Shown here one piece after another: positions 16,239-24,534 of a DNA stretch of 64,000 bases; the stretch's first letter is position 1, and every line of letters starts with the position of its first letter. The DNA comes from Aestuariibaculum sp. M13. GTDB lineage: Bacteria > Bacteroidota > Bacteroidia > Flavobacteriales > Flavobacteriaceae. Below the pieces are notes generated by a model, which worked only from the letters and a program-made list of their open reading frames with translations, had not been told where the DNA came from and made no database searches. The position numbers were made by a program, and so were the translations under genes. The stretch spans positions 124,001 through 188,000 of the forward strand of contig NZ_JANIAC010000005.1 of assembly GCF_024723255.1 (NCBI RefSeq). The letters run 5' to 3'.

Positions 16239-17552
16239 TTATTTTGGTTTATTCTGGTCGCGACGGTCTTCCACATCAGATAGATGCAGACCTTTTTCAC
16301 GTAAATAATAATTGTTTTTAGGACTTCCTATAATCTGCGAGGCATACACTCCGGAATGTCCGGAAAATAAATAGGCCGTACTGCAGGCCAGAGCGATAAA
16401 CACTCCTGATTCGATTCCGAAAAGTTCTATACCCATTATCGTACACGCAATTGGGGTGTTGGTAGCTCCGGCAAATACGGCTACAAATCCCATACCGGCC
16501 AATAAGCCCATTGGTAGCGGAATGAACCATATTAATGCGTTTCCCAGTGTGGCGCCAATATAGAATAAAGGCGTGACTTCGCCACCTTTAAATCCTGCTC
16601 CCAAAGTAAATGAGGTAAACAGAACTTTTAGAAGGAAATCGTATGAGTTTAAGTCGACACTAAAGGCATCTACAATAGTCGGAATTCCTAAACCTATGTA
16701 TTTGGTCGTACCCATAAAGTAAATGGCGATAGCTAATATCACACCACCAATTACAGGACGTAACGGCGGATAGCTAATATATTTTTTAAACAGGTCGCTC
16801 CAAAAGTGCGTAGATTTAGAGAATAGCATGGCAACCAGACCAAAAATGATACCGGCCAGTAAAGCCCATAGCAGATTGATGGGGGTCATTTCGGCTACGC
16901 TATCAATGTGATAATGGGTGTGGGGTACGCCCCAAACCCGGCAAAAATAATCGGCAAATACGGCAGCCATAAAACTTGGGATGATGGCATCTAAACGTAA
17001 ACGCCCTAAAATAAGCACTTCCAACGCGAAGATTCCGCCTGCTAAAGGTGTACCAAATACCGAAGCAAAACCGGCGCTAATACCGGCAATTAAAATGATT
17101 TTTCTATCGCGTTTCGAGAGTTTTAAAATTTTGGTAAACTGGTCGGCAATAGCACCACCTATTTGTACTGCTGTACCCTCACGACCAGCCGAACCCCCGA
17201 ATAAATGCGTAACAATGGTTCCGAAGAGGACCAAAGGCGCCATTTTAAATGGGATGATTTTTTTAGGGCTATGAAATTCTTCCAGTAACAGGTTATTGCC
17301 TTTTACAACACTGCTACCAAAAAGGTGATAGGATAAGCCGATAATGAAACCACCTACGGGCAGTAACCAGATAATCCATAAGTGAGATTCGCGGTAATTG
17401 GTTGCCCACTCTAAAGCGGTAAGAAAAAAGGCTGAAACGCTACCTGCCAGAGCTCCTAATACCAAACAAATAAAAAGCCATTTGATAAGATATAATAGCG
17501 ATGGTATTTGTTCGAAAGCAAAAAGCTGTTTTTTAATATTGGTTAGGTTCAT
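16239..17552 (-). CDS. CLC-family anion/proton antiporter, fluoride-exporter-like
   Basis: 437 residues from ATG 17552; an in-frame TTG at 17561 would add three residues. Many hydrophobic helices. The CLC signature motifs are altered: GREGT (123-127) instead of GREGP, KGNNL (84-88) instead of GSGIP, and FKGGEVTP in place of GxFxP. As I recall the family, this set marks the CLC-F branch, which exports fluoride in exchange for protons; E125 would be the gating glutamate. A -7 element TATATTTG (minus strand, 17576-17569) is close to the start. No fluoride riboswitch was found upstream. An ordinary chloride carrier remains possible. Confidence 0.8.
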   Translation of the reverse strand: MNLTNIKKQLFAFEQIPSLLYLIKWLFICLVLGALAGSVSAFFLTALEWATNYRESHLWIIWLLPVGGFIIGLSYHLFGSSVVKGNNLLLEEFHSPKKIIPFKMAPLVLFGTIVTHLFGGSAGREGTAVQIGGAIADQFTKILKLSKRDRKIILIAGISAGFASVFGTPLAGGIFALEVLILGRLRLDAIIPSFMAAVFADYFCRVWGVPHTHYHIDSVAEMTPINLLWALLAGIIFGLVAMLFSKSTHFWSDLFKKYISYPPLRPVIGGVILAIAIYFMGTTKYIGLGIPTIVDAFSVDLNSYDFLLKVLFTSFTLGAGFKGGEVTPLFYIGATLGNALIWFIPLPMGLLAGMGFVAVFAGATNTPIACTIMGIELFGIESGVFIALACSTAYLFSGHSGVYASQIIGSPKNNYYLREKGLHLSDVEDRRDQNKPK

Positions 17553-17568
17553 ACATTGCAATAAGACA

Positions 17569-17576
17569 CAAATATA
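17569..17576 (-). promoter_or_regulatory. -7 promoter element of the CLC gene
   Basis: The plus strand reads CAAATATA, that is TATATTTG on the minus strand, a full TAnnTTTG match 16 bp before the ATG at 17552. No clear -33 TTG is seen at the expected distance. Confidence 0.45.
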
Positions 17577-18074
17577 AATGAAATAATAAATTTTGTAAGC
17601 TTATGTGCACTAGGGTTTTGAAATATTTAATGGAAGTGTATGGCGAAACATGTAATTTTTTGTTGAATATATGCATTTTAGTTGTTTTTGTACAAAATTG
17701 TTGTTTTCGTGTATTTTAGTTGATTATGCGGTTTTTATTCAGTTTTGTCATATTCTGTGTTTTTAACACGGTCATACTTTAAGGTGGGCTTTGCTACGCT
17801 TTAACTACTGCTTTGCTATGCCTTTGAAGGCATAAATCGAGAAATCGTTAAGTGTGAACTGTGAGCGGATATGATTAAGAATTGGTTATGGATGACTATT
17901 AATTGAAATGCTTTGTTACGAGTGCTTTATATTTTGAAACACTATCTTTTAATCAAATCAAAAAAGAAGGATTGTTAACCGTTAACCAGACGGTTATGGT
18001 TAAGATACATGGCTTTTAAGAGCGTAAAACCTTAGTTTCTGTATTTAATTGTAAGAATTAACGCATGATATTAG

Positions 18075-18201
18075 CCTTTTATAGGGGTTTGATTCGAGTT
18101 TCCTTCGGGAATGGTTCGGGTTTTCTTCGTAAAATAAGGGTTTTACCGAAGGATTCCCGAAGGAATATCGAATATGACTCGAAGGAAACCCCTAAAATAG
18201 G
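18075..18201. repeat. 127-bp imperfect inverted repeat (hairpin / MITE-like)
   Basis: Outer arms CCTTTTATAGGGGTTT (18075-18090) and AAACCCCTAAAATAGG (18186-18201) pair at 14 of 16 positions. Inside are TTCGAGT/ACTCGAA (18093-18099 with 18177-18183), a 13-bp perfect pair TTCCTTCGGGAAT/ATTCCCGAAGGAA (18100-18112 with 18153-18165), and CTTCGTAAAA with TTTTACCGAAG at the tip. The 13-bp arms are themselves small UUCG-type hairpins. No coding potential and no clear target duplication were found. Confidence 0.75.
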
Positions 18202-18306
18202 TTTTTCAATTAAATAGGTGTTTTCTTAAATTAAGAAAAATTCTTGTAGGTATTTATGTATATTTGGATGTGTGTAATAAAAATAAATACACTGGTGTGT
18301 TTATAT

Positions 18307-18324
18307 ACACGTTGTATGTAAGCC
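18307..18324 (+). repeat. Leader motif ACACGTT-N5-TAAGCC, copy 1
   Basis: The motif lies 20 bp before the hypothetical gene at 18344 and recurs at 23735-23752 directly before another hypothetical gene. GTTGTATGT within it (18311-18319) is the inverted complement of ACATACAAC at 18814-18822, just after the same gene, so the gene is bracketed by a short inverted repeat. A gene-cassette recombination site is one possible explanation. Confidence 0.4.
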
Positions 18325-18343
18325 AATTAATCAGTAACAAAGA

Positions 18344-18805
18344 ATGAACTTTATTAAAATAAATCATAAGAAAATTATTATTTCAGCCATTTTGATTACG
18401 TCATCTATTGGATTATTCTTTGTATTTTGGTTAAACTCAGTTTTTAGCGTAAAAGAATCTGATAATAAAAGAATCAAGCAATTATTTGAATTTTATACTC
18501 AAACTGACTTCCCAAAATCAGGAGTGATTATCAATAAAGATAGTTTTATCCAAGTACTAAGTGATGGTTGGGAGACTAGTATCATAAAAGTTAACAATAT
18601 AACCGAGTTTGAAAAAATAATAAATAAACTTGAGGACAACAAAAGCTTAATTAAAGCTAAAGTCGGCGAATCTGGCTTTGGGTTCTCGTCTAAAATAACT
18701 TATAATAAAACAAAACTATTAGACTCAACCTATTACAAACAAAAAGGTTTTATTTTAGGATATATTAAACATGACAACATAATTATACTTGAGAAATATT
18801 GGTAA
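18344..18805 (+). CDS. Hypothetical membrane-anchored protein
   Basis: 153 residues; no family recognised. A single N-terminal hydrophobic helix (residues about 11-31, IIISAILITSSIGLFFVFWL) follows a lysine-rich start, so the rest probably lies outside the cytoplasm. The remainder is mixed alpha/beta with no motif that I can name. It is isolated, AT-rich, and bracketed by the inverted repeat GTTGTATGT/ACATACAAC. It could be a mobile accessory gene. Confidence 0.6.
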   Translation: MNFIKINHKKIIISAILITSSIGLFFVFWLNSVFSVKESDNKRIKQLFEFYTQTDFPKSGVIINKDSFIQVLSDGWETSIIKVNNITEFEKIINKLEDNKSLIKAKVGESGFGFSSKITYNKTKLLDSTYYKQKGFILGYIKHDNIIILEKYW

Positions 18806-18870
18806 CAAAGCCTACATACAACACCAGTAGCCGTTGCACAAGCCCATAATTTTATAAAAACATGATACAT

Positions 18871-18900
18871 AAGCGCCCATTTTAAGGGCGTTTGTTTTTA
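18871..18900 (+). terminator. Terminator after the hypothetical gene
   Basis: Arms AAGCGCCC and GGGCGTTT (one G-T pair) around a 7-nt loop, followed by TGTTTTT. It separates the 18344 gene from the nuclease-like gene. Confidence 0.65.
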
Positions 18901-19019
18901 TCCCCATATCCAAACAAGTTACACCTTACGGAATACCGCACAATATTGTAAGAATAAATAACTATATTAGTAGCTAAGTAGTTTACTAACTTACAAATAC
19001 CTAACTAAAAACCAACCTT

Positions 19020-20864
19020 ATGAAATTAGAAAAGATACTCGATAAACTAGGCTCTATTGAGAAAAATGCTTTTATAAAAATTATTGATAACATTATATCT
19101 AAAAACCCAAAGCATCTTAAAGAGATTAATAAAATTCTAAGTTCGTCTGATAAAGGTTTAAAGTCGGTTGACAATCAAAACATAGCTACTATTTTTGCAT
19201 TAACCTCTCACGAGTTTCAAGAGCATATAAAATGTGAGTTTCAGGAAATATCGTCACAATTAGACATCTTAATTGACATTATTATACGCGACGGCAACTG
19301 TATTATGAAGCAGGATTGGTTTTCCAGATTATACGAAACCGAAATAAAGAATTTAAAAGCCAAGATTAAAGGACTTAATGCCGATTTTGAAAATGATAAA
19401 TCAGATTTAAACCCTAACAGAAAGCGAGATTATCGTATATATAAGGCTTGTTTACATACAGCTTATCACAATGATGTTGACAATAATAGAGATGCCAAAG
19501 TATCGGCTGACGAATTATCTATTATATTAACCCTATCTAGACAGTTAGGCTTATCTCAAGAAGAAGTGAAGTTGATAAACTACTCTATTCTCCCCATACA
19601 TAAGCTCGATATTCATGAAGTTATAAAGGGACTCAAAAACATTGGTGTCATTTTTTATTCTAATAAAGAAAACACCATTTATGTAGCTGACGAAATGGTT
19701 AGAATTTTACGTAAAATTCGTAAAAAGGAAGTCGCTGAAAAATTCTTCAGAAGAACTCTCAAATTATTAAGGGAACCTGTAATTAATCAAATTGCCCGAG
19801 ACCACAACATCGACAGAAAACTAACTTACTCTCAAAAAATTGAAGAGATTATTAAAGAAGGAATATCTTTTACCGGCTTGCTCCTTAATGACATTTACAA
19901 ACAAGAAAGCACACTCACCGAAAAGAAAAAAACTTTAAATGAACTTTGTGAGAAGGGACTAAACATTAATAACCTAAAAGGCAGTACACTTGAGGATAAA
20001 ATAAGTAGCCTTATCGAACATTTTGAAAATGTTGAACGTGATGAAAAGGTAGGTATATCACTAGATGGTTTCGACAAGTTACTTAGTGAATTGAACACTT
20101 CGCTTCCTAAATTAAATAAACAAATACGAGAACAATTTGAACTACAAGACGAATTTGTATTAAAAGCAGACTTTTTACTAGACTATAATATTAAGCCTCG
20201 TGACATATTAGACCTGATAGAAAAACCAGACTTAACCAAGTTCATAAAAGATAATGGTGTTAAACAACGTGGCGACGATATCCTAAATATACTTGAACAT
20301 TATAAGGATGTAGAAAACCTGTATTTAGAAAACTATGAAAATGTGGCTTACAGGAATTTAAATGCTTTAAAAGAAAATGGAATTACCATAAAAGAAAGTG
20401 AATTAGGCTTAAAGTTTGAAGATTTAACCAAAACCATATTCAAAGGTATAGGTTTTAATGTAGATGACACCTTTAAAACCAAACTAAACACTAAAAAGGA
20501 TATGATGGATATTCTTTTAAATTTAGGCAACAACGAAATTATAATTGTAGAATGTAAAACCAGTAAAGAACGAGGTTATAATAAGTTCAGTTCAGTCTCT
20601 AGGCAATTAAAATCTTATCAAAGTTTGGCTCTTAACAATGATTTGAGAATTATAAAAATTCTTCTTATTGCTCCAGAGTTTAGCGATGACTTTGTTACCG
20701 ATTGCGAAATGGATACAGAAATGAACTTATCTCTCATTACTGCCTCTACGCTATCTAACATAGCTGAAGCATTCAAAACCTCAAAATACAACGCGTTTCC
20801 TCATGTATTATTCAGAGACATTGTTATAAATGAAGAACGCATTTTAAAAGCATTAAGCAAATAG
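19020..20864 (+). CDS. Large hypothetical protein with C-terminal PD-(D/E)XK nuclease-like domain
   Basis: 614 residues. The C-terminal about 150 residues look like a restriction-endonuclease fold of the Mrr type: E467 in GLKFEDLTKTIFKGIGFNV, D497 in MMDILL, then E511-C-K513 in IIIVECK and a later RQLKSYQSL helix. The spacing fits a PD-(D/E)XK active site. The N-terminal 450 residues are mostly helical, with a SAP-like or coiled segment and no named domain. A DNA-degrading or defence function is inferred. It stands alone, without a methyltransferase or helicase partner, in a sparsely packed region, which suggests transfer. A housekeeping DNA-repair role is not excluded. Confidence 0.6.
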   Translation: MKLEKILDKLGSIEKNAFIKIIDNIISKNPKHLKEINKILSSSDKGLKSVDNQNIATIFALTSHEFQEHIKCEFQEISSQLDILIDIIIRDGNCIMKQDWFSRLYETEIKNLKAKIKGLNADFENDKSDLNPNRKRDYRIYKACLHTAYHNDVDNNRDAKVSADELSIILTLSRQLGLSQEEVKLINYSILPIHKLDIHEVIKGLKNIGVIFYSNKENTIYVADEMVRILRKIRKKEVAEKFFRRTLKLLREPVINQIARDHNIDRKLTYSQKIEEIIKEGISFTGLLLNDIYKQESTLTEKKKTLNELCEKGLNINNLKGSTLEDKISSLIEHFENVERDEKVGISLDGFDKLLSELNTSLPKLNKQIREQFELQDEFVLKADFLLDYNIKPRDILDLIEKPDLTKFIKDNGVKQRGDDILNILEHYKDVENLYLENYENVAYRNLNALKENGITIKESELGLKFEDLTKTIFKGIGFNVDDTFKTKLNTKKDMMDILLNLGNNEIIIVECKTSKERGYNKFSSVSRQLKSYQSLALNNDLRIIKILLIAPEFSDDFVTDCEMDTEMNLSLITASTLSNIAEAFKTSKYNAFPHVLFRDIVINEERILKALSK

Positions 20865-20986
20865 TTTTCTTTAAATGAAAAGAATTTTTTTATAAAATTA
20901 CTAAACCAAAAACAAGATAAACCAAACAGATAACTGACGGTTGTATAAATAGTTACCATTCATTGAACGAAGACAACAAAACAATT

Positions 20987-22774
20987 ATGAGAAAAATAAT
21001 TTTAGCAATTTCAATACTTATGATGTTTAATACTTCTTGTAAAAAAGAAAAAGAAACATCTATGGAAACTTCAAAAGAAAATATAATTTTTAACCAGCTG
21101 TTAAAAGACTATAACGAGGGTAAATTAAAATTAGTCCCATTGAATGCAACCTTTGCTGGTGACAATCGTTATAATGACCAGTTTCCAAATTTTTTGTCGG
21201 ATGAATATGTACAAAAAAGCAATGCATTTTTTAAAGATTATAAAGCTAAACTTGCTCAATTTAAAGATGATGACTTGACAGAAAGTCAACAAATGAGTAA
21301 AGCTGTTTTAGATTGGGACTGCGACATGGCCTTAGCACAAGCAAGTTATAAAAATGATTTGCTAATGCCCATTGACCAAATGTGGAGTGTAAATTTAACT
21401 ATGGGACAATTTGCTAGCGGAAGTAGTGCACAGCCTTTTGAAACAATTAAAGACTATGATAACTGGTTAAGTAGATTAGAACAATATAATTCTTGGCTAA
21501 AATCTGCTAAGATTCGTATGAACCAAGGAATTAAGGAGGGGTATATTCTTCCAAAATCATTAATCAAAAAAGTGATTCCTCAATTTGAAGTATTAGCGAA
21601 TACAGAATTAGAAAATCATCTTTTCTACTCTCCCATCAAAAACTTCCCTGCTGATTTTTCAAATGAAGATAAAGAAAGACTAACGAAAGGTTACACCACT
21701 ATATTGAATGATAAATTAATTCCTTCATTTAAGTCTATATACGAGTTTTTAAAGACTGATTATTTAGCCGCAGGTAGGGAGGATAGTGGTATTGATGGAG
21801 TTCCCCAGGGAAAAGAATATTACCAGCATGCTATTAAAAACTATACTACTACAAATATGACCGCGGATGAAATCCATGAGTTAGGATTAAAAGAGGTTGC
21901 TCGTATTTTAGCAGAAATGGAAAAAATAAAAAAGGAAGTTGGCTTTGAAGGAGACTTAAAAGCATTCTTTAATTTTGTTAGAAACAATAAGGAATTAATG
22001 CCATATACCGAACCTCAGCAAATCATTGACAATTTTAATGCTATTCATAAAAAAATGAAACCGCAATTAGAAAAGCTATTTGGTAACAAACCAAGAACTC
22101 CTTTCGTGGTTAAGCAAACTGAAAAATTTAGAGAAGCTTCTGCTAGTGCAGAATATAATCCTGGTTCATTAGACGGGACTCGTCCTGGAGTATTCTATGC
22201 TCCTATTCCAGATGCTTCTAAATACAATGTTTTTTCAGATGAAGCTTTATTCTTACACGAAGCTATTCCAGGACATCACTATCAAATTTCATTAACGCAA
22301 GAAAATGAAAGTTTACCAGATTTTAGAAAAACAATACGGCATAGCGCATACAGAGAAGGTTGGGCTTTATATACTGAAAATTTAGGTAAAGAATTAGGCT
22401 TATACACAGATCCTTATCAGTATTTTGGAATGTTAGGAATGGAAATGCATCGTGCTATTCGTTTGGTTGTAGATACAGGTATGCATGCAAAAGGATGGAG
22501 TCGTGAAAAATCAATTCAATATTCCTTAGATAATGAAGCAGAAAGTGAAGCGAGTATTATTTCAGAAATTGAACGTTATATGGCTAATCCAGGGCAAGCA
22601 TTGTCTTATAAAATTGGACAGTTAAAAATTAGAGAATTACGTGATAAGGCTTCAAAAGAATTAGGTGATAATTTCGATATTAGAGAATTTCACGATCAAG
22701 TTTTAGAAACTGGTAGTATTCCTTTAGAACTATTAGAATCAAAAATCAACAAATGGATTTCTACTCATAAATAA
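20987..22774 (+). CDS. DUF885 family lipoprotein (putative zinc peptidase)
   Basis: 595 residues from ATG 20987, chosen over an in-frame TTG at 20963 because it yields a lipoprotein signal with lipobox FNTSC. DUF885 proteins carry a metalloprotease-like site, here HEAIPGHHYQ in the last third, followed by YREGWALYTE and further acidic residues that likely complete metal binding. The protein should be anchored in the envelope, and peptidase action is likely by family but unproven. It follows the nuclease-like gene by 122 bp on the same strand with no visible terminator. Confidence 0.85.
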   Translation: MRKIILAISILMMFNTSCKKEKETSMETSKENIIFNQLLKDYNEGKLKLVPLNATFAGDNRYNDQFPNFLSDEYVQKSNAFFKDYKAKLAQFKDDDLTESQQMSKAVLDWDCDMALAQASYKNDLLMPIDQMWSVNLTMGQFASGSSAQPFETIKDYDNWLSRLEQYNSWLKSAKIRMNQGIKEGYILPKSLIKKVIPQFEVLANTELENHLFYSPIKNFPADFSNEDKERLTKGYTTILNDKLIPSFKSIYEFLKTDYLAAGREDSGIDGVPQGKEYYQHAIKNYTTTNMTADEIHELGLKEVARILAEMEKIKKEVGFEGDLKAFFNFVRNNKELMPYTEPQQIIDNFNAIHKKMKPQLEKLFGNKPRTPFVVKQTEKFREASASAEYNPGSLDGTRPGVFYAPIPDASKYNVFSDEALFLHEAIPGHHYQISLTQENESLPDFRKTIRHSAYREGWALYTENLGKELGLYTDPYQYFGMLGMEMHRAIRLVVDTGMHAKGWSREKSIQYSLDNEAESEASIISEIERYMANPGQALSYKIGQLKIRELRDKASKELGDNFDIREFHDQVLETGSIPLELLESKINKWISTHK

Positions 22775-23004
22775 TTTTTTTCAATTGTTACTAATACCTA
22801 AAAAATATAGAAGCGAATATAACAAAGAAAAATATAACAAAACGAAATGGCAACAATGGCTCCTATGAAAAGAACTAGTACAGTTCTTCAAAATCTAACA
22901 GACATGCTATTTTGAAATTAAATTACCTGTTTAAAACTTGCTTTAACCTATTGACATATTTCGGTATTGTAAACAAGGTAGTTAAGTAACCTGAACAAAT
23001 TATT

Positions 23005-23196
23005 TTAATTATGTTTTTTCTTTTGTTGTCCAGGGGCGTATGGTTTAGCTGATTTGCTACCTGTATATTTCTTTACTTGACCCGGAGCGTGCGCTTTATT
23101 TGGATTAGGGTGAAATATATAAAGTTTTTTACTGCAGCTTGTTCCAAAAGTGAATATTAGAGTTAATAATGCTAGTTTTAAAAATTTTAAATTCAT
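23005..23196 (-). CDS. Small lipoprotein with APGQ-KK repeats
   Basis: 63 residues from ATG 23196; the frame is open upstream but the lipoprotein signal starts here (MNLKFLKLALLTLIFTFGTSC, Cys at the end). The short mature part carries two APGQ-containing, lysine-rich motifs and a GSKSAKPYAPGQ segment. Comparable Bacteroidetes proteins are often labelled quinol oxidase subunit 4, but nothing in the sequence supports an oxidase role. Function is unknown. It probably sits on the outer or inner membrane with a basic, flexible tail. Confidence 0.65.
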   Translation of the reverse strand: MNLKFLKLALLTLIFTFGTSCSKKLYIFHPNPNKAHAPGQVKKYTGSKSAKPYAPGQQKKKHN

Positions 23197-23407
23197 CCTT
23201 TTTATATATTTATTATTGTTAAAGTAGGCTTTAAACAATAGTTGTTTATATATTTAAGTTACGAAAAGAGTCAGCATTTGGATGTTTTTTCAGAATTACA
23301 AAGCCAAAATGATTTTAAACTAAATGAGGGGTAAACAATTGAAAAAGCTTAATATTAACAGGTTTAATATGTTGCTATATTTTCAAGACCAGACAATAAC
23401 ACCAACT

Positions 23408-23605
23408 ATGAAACTTCTATCAATAACCTTTTATATTATTCTTTTTGCTATTCAGTTTACATTCGCTCAACATGATAAAAATATTGTAACAGGAGAAAAA
23501 ATTAAAAAACTGTTGGAAATTCAATGGTGGAATTGGGATATAGAACGAATAACAAGAAATGTTCAGAATTTAACTGACAATAAACTTGAAAAAATAATTG
23601 AATAA
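23408..23605 (+). pseudogene. Chimeric remnant: signal peptide fused to CatB-like acetyltransferase C-terminus
   Basis: 65 residues from ATG 23408. The first 21 residues are a good signal peptide (ending TFAQ). The rest (KIKKLLEIQWWNWDIERITR and the following NLTDNKLEK part) resembles the last about 45 residues of xenobiotic (CatB/Vat-type) hexapeptide acetyltransferases, where the IKWWDWDIEKI-like helix is characteristic. The hexapeptide repeat body and the catalytic histidine are missing, so it cannot be an active acetyltransferase. A recombination or deletion joining unrelated pieces is likely. It is followed by a conserved-looking intergenic stretch. Confidence 0.6.
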
Positions 23606-23734
23606 AAATACGACTACTGCCAACAGGGTGTAATTCATTCCCGTCGGATTACTTAAATGGAATCCTTTGCAATAAATTATCTTTAGAGCCAGGAGAACAT
23701 TTTCAGTTGGAAAAGTCTGTACAAATCATATAAA

Positions 23735-23752
23735 ACACGTTAGCTTTAAGCC
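23735..23752 (+). repeat. Leader motif ACACGTT-N5-TAAGCC, copy 2
   Basis: The same ACACGTT-N5-TAAGCC arrangement as at 18307-18324, here ending immediately before the ATG at 23753. It is preceded by a stretch beginning ACTGCCAACAGGGTGTA near 23615 that carries GCCAAC, a partial complement of GTTAGC in the motif, so an attC-like folding site is possible. Confidence 0.4.
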
Positions 23753-24316
23753 ATGAAAAAAACTATTCTGACATTAATATTTCTAACTAATTTATCTGTT
23801 ATGTTTTCTCAAGAAAAAGATGAGAAATTATTCTTTGAAATAAAGAATTTTATAAAGGTAAATAATGAATCTAACTTTGAAAAAATGGTTGAATATTTTC
23901 CTGAATTTACATTTGACTCGATTTCTCGTAGAGAATTTTTGAGTCAACTAAAAGAAGTGTCATCCAGTACAATGAATGTAAACATAAAAATGGATAATAT
24001 ATTTGAAATTGACACTTTGATTACTTTAAACAAAGTTAAATATGCACGTATTAACTTACCACAGGAAACCACAGTGAATTTCAGTGAATTTAAGGATAAA
24101 GGAGGAGCGGATTTTGCAAGTCAAATGGCTTATTTATCACTAGTAAAAGAATATGGGGAAGAAAATGTTAAACTAGATAAAGAAAAATGGACAATCACAA
24201 TTGTGAACGTTTTCCCAATTTATGCAATAGAAGAGAAAAGCGGATGGAAATTTACTGTGCTGAATAAGAAAACTAAAAATTATATTCCTAAAACTATTCA
24301 GAAATCAATACAGTAA
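23753..24316 (+). CDS. Hypothetical exported protein
   Basis: 187 residues; no family recognised. A signal peptide (MKKTILTLIFLTNLSVMFSQ) precedes a mature part with regular alternation of charged and hydrophobic residues: FFEIKNFIKVNNESNFEKMV, YFPEFTFDSISRREFLSQL and WKFTVLNKKTKNYIP. The composition suggests an alpha/beta periplasmic or cell-surface protein of the NTF2-like size class. It follows the repeated leader motif directly, with no spacer before the ATG. Confidence 0.65.
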   Translation: MKKTILTLIFLTNLSVMFSQEKDEKLFFEIKNFIKVNNESNFEKMVEYFPEFTFDSISRREFLSQLKEVSSSTMNVNIKMDNIFEIDTLITLNKVKYARINLPQETTVNFSEFKDKGGADFASQMAYLSLVKEYGEENVKLDKEKWTITIVNVFPIYAIEEKSGWKFTVLNKKTKNYIPKTIQKSIQ

Positions 24317-24534
24317 AGATTTAAGAGTTTAAAGCTAAAAATGTATAAGTTTTGTTTACTTTTTTCTATAGAAAGTGTGGGGCAATTGTAGTATCTTAGT
24401 TTGTAATCTGATAATCCTGGATTTGATTGTAGAATAGTAACAAGAACCCTATTTGCTATACATCAGTCAAGCAGTTTTATTCTGATTTTTTATATATCAA
24501 GAACATATAGGTAACCTGCAAAAGCTTTAGGAAA

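Larger units (their letters stand above)
17577..18343. other. Gene-poor stretch of about 770 bp
   Basis: No reading frame of convincing length or composition is seen. It holds a small hairpin (TATGCC-TTTGAA-GGCATA near 17817-17834), the 127-bp inverted repeat at 18075-18201, and a leader motif at 18307-18324 that recurs before another hypothetical gene. It marks the left border of an accessory region. Confidence 0.6.

Noticed and set aside
17577-17760. Possible fluoride riboswitch upstream of the CLC-F-like gene
   Set aside because: The minus-strand sequence lacks the conserved GGxGAUGG start and pseudoknot pattern; a lone TTCGCCATA match is not enough.
18975-18989. TAAGTA-GTT-TACTAA before the nuclease-like gene
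   Set aside because: The spacing is 9 bp, not 10 or 11, and one base differs. No third hexamer is present.
19480-19530. EF-hand-like loop in the nuclease-like protein (DVDNNRDAKVSADE)
   Set aside because: The acidic positions do not keep the 12-residue EF-hand spacing, and no second EF-hand or calcium context is visible.
20881-20910. Terminator-like TTTCTTTAAATGAAAAG after the nuclease-like gene
   Set aside because: The arms pair poorly and have almost no G-C pairs, so a stable hairpin is unlikely.
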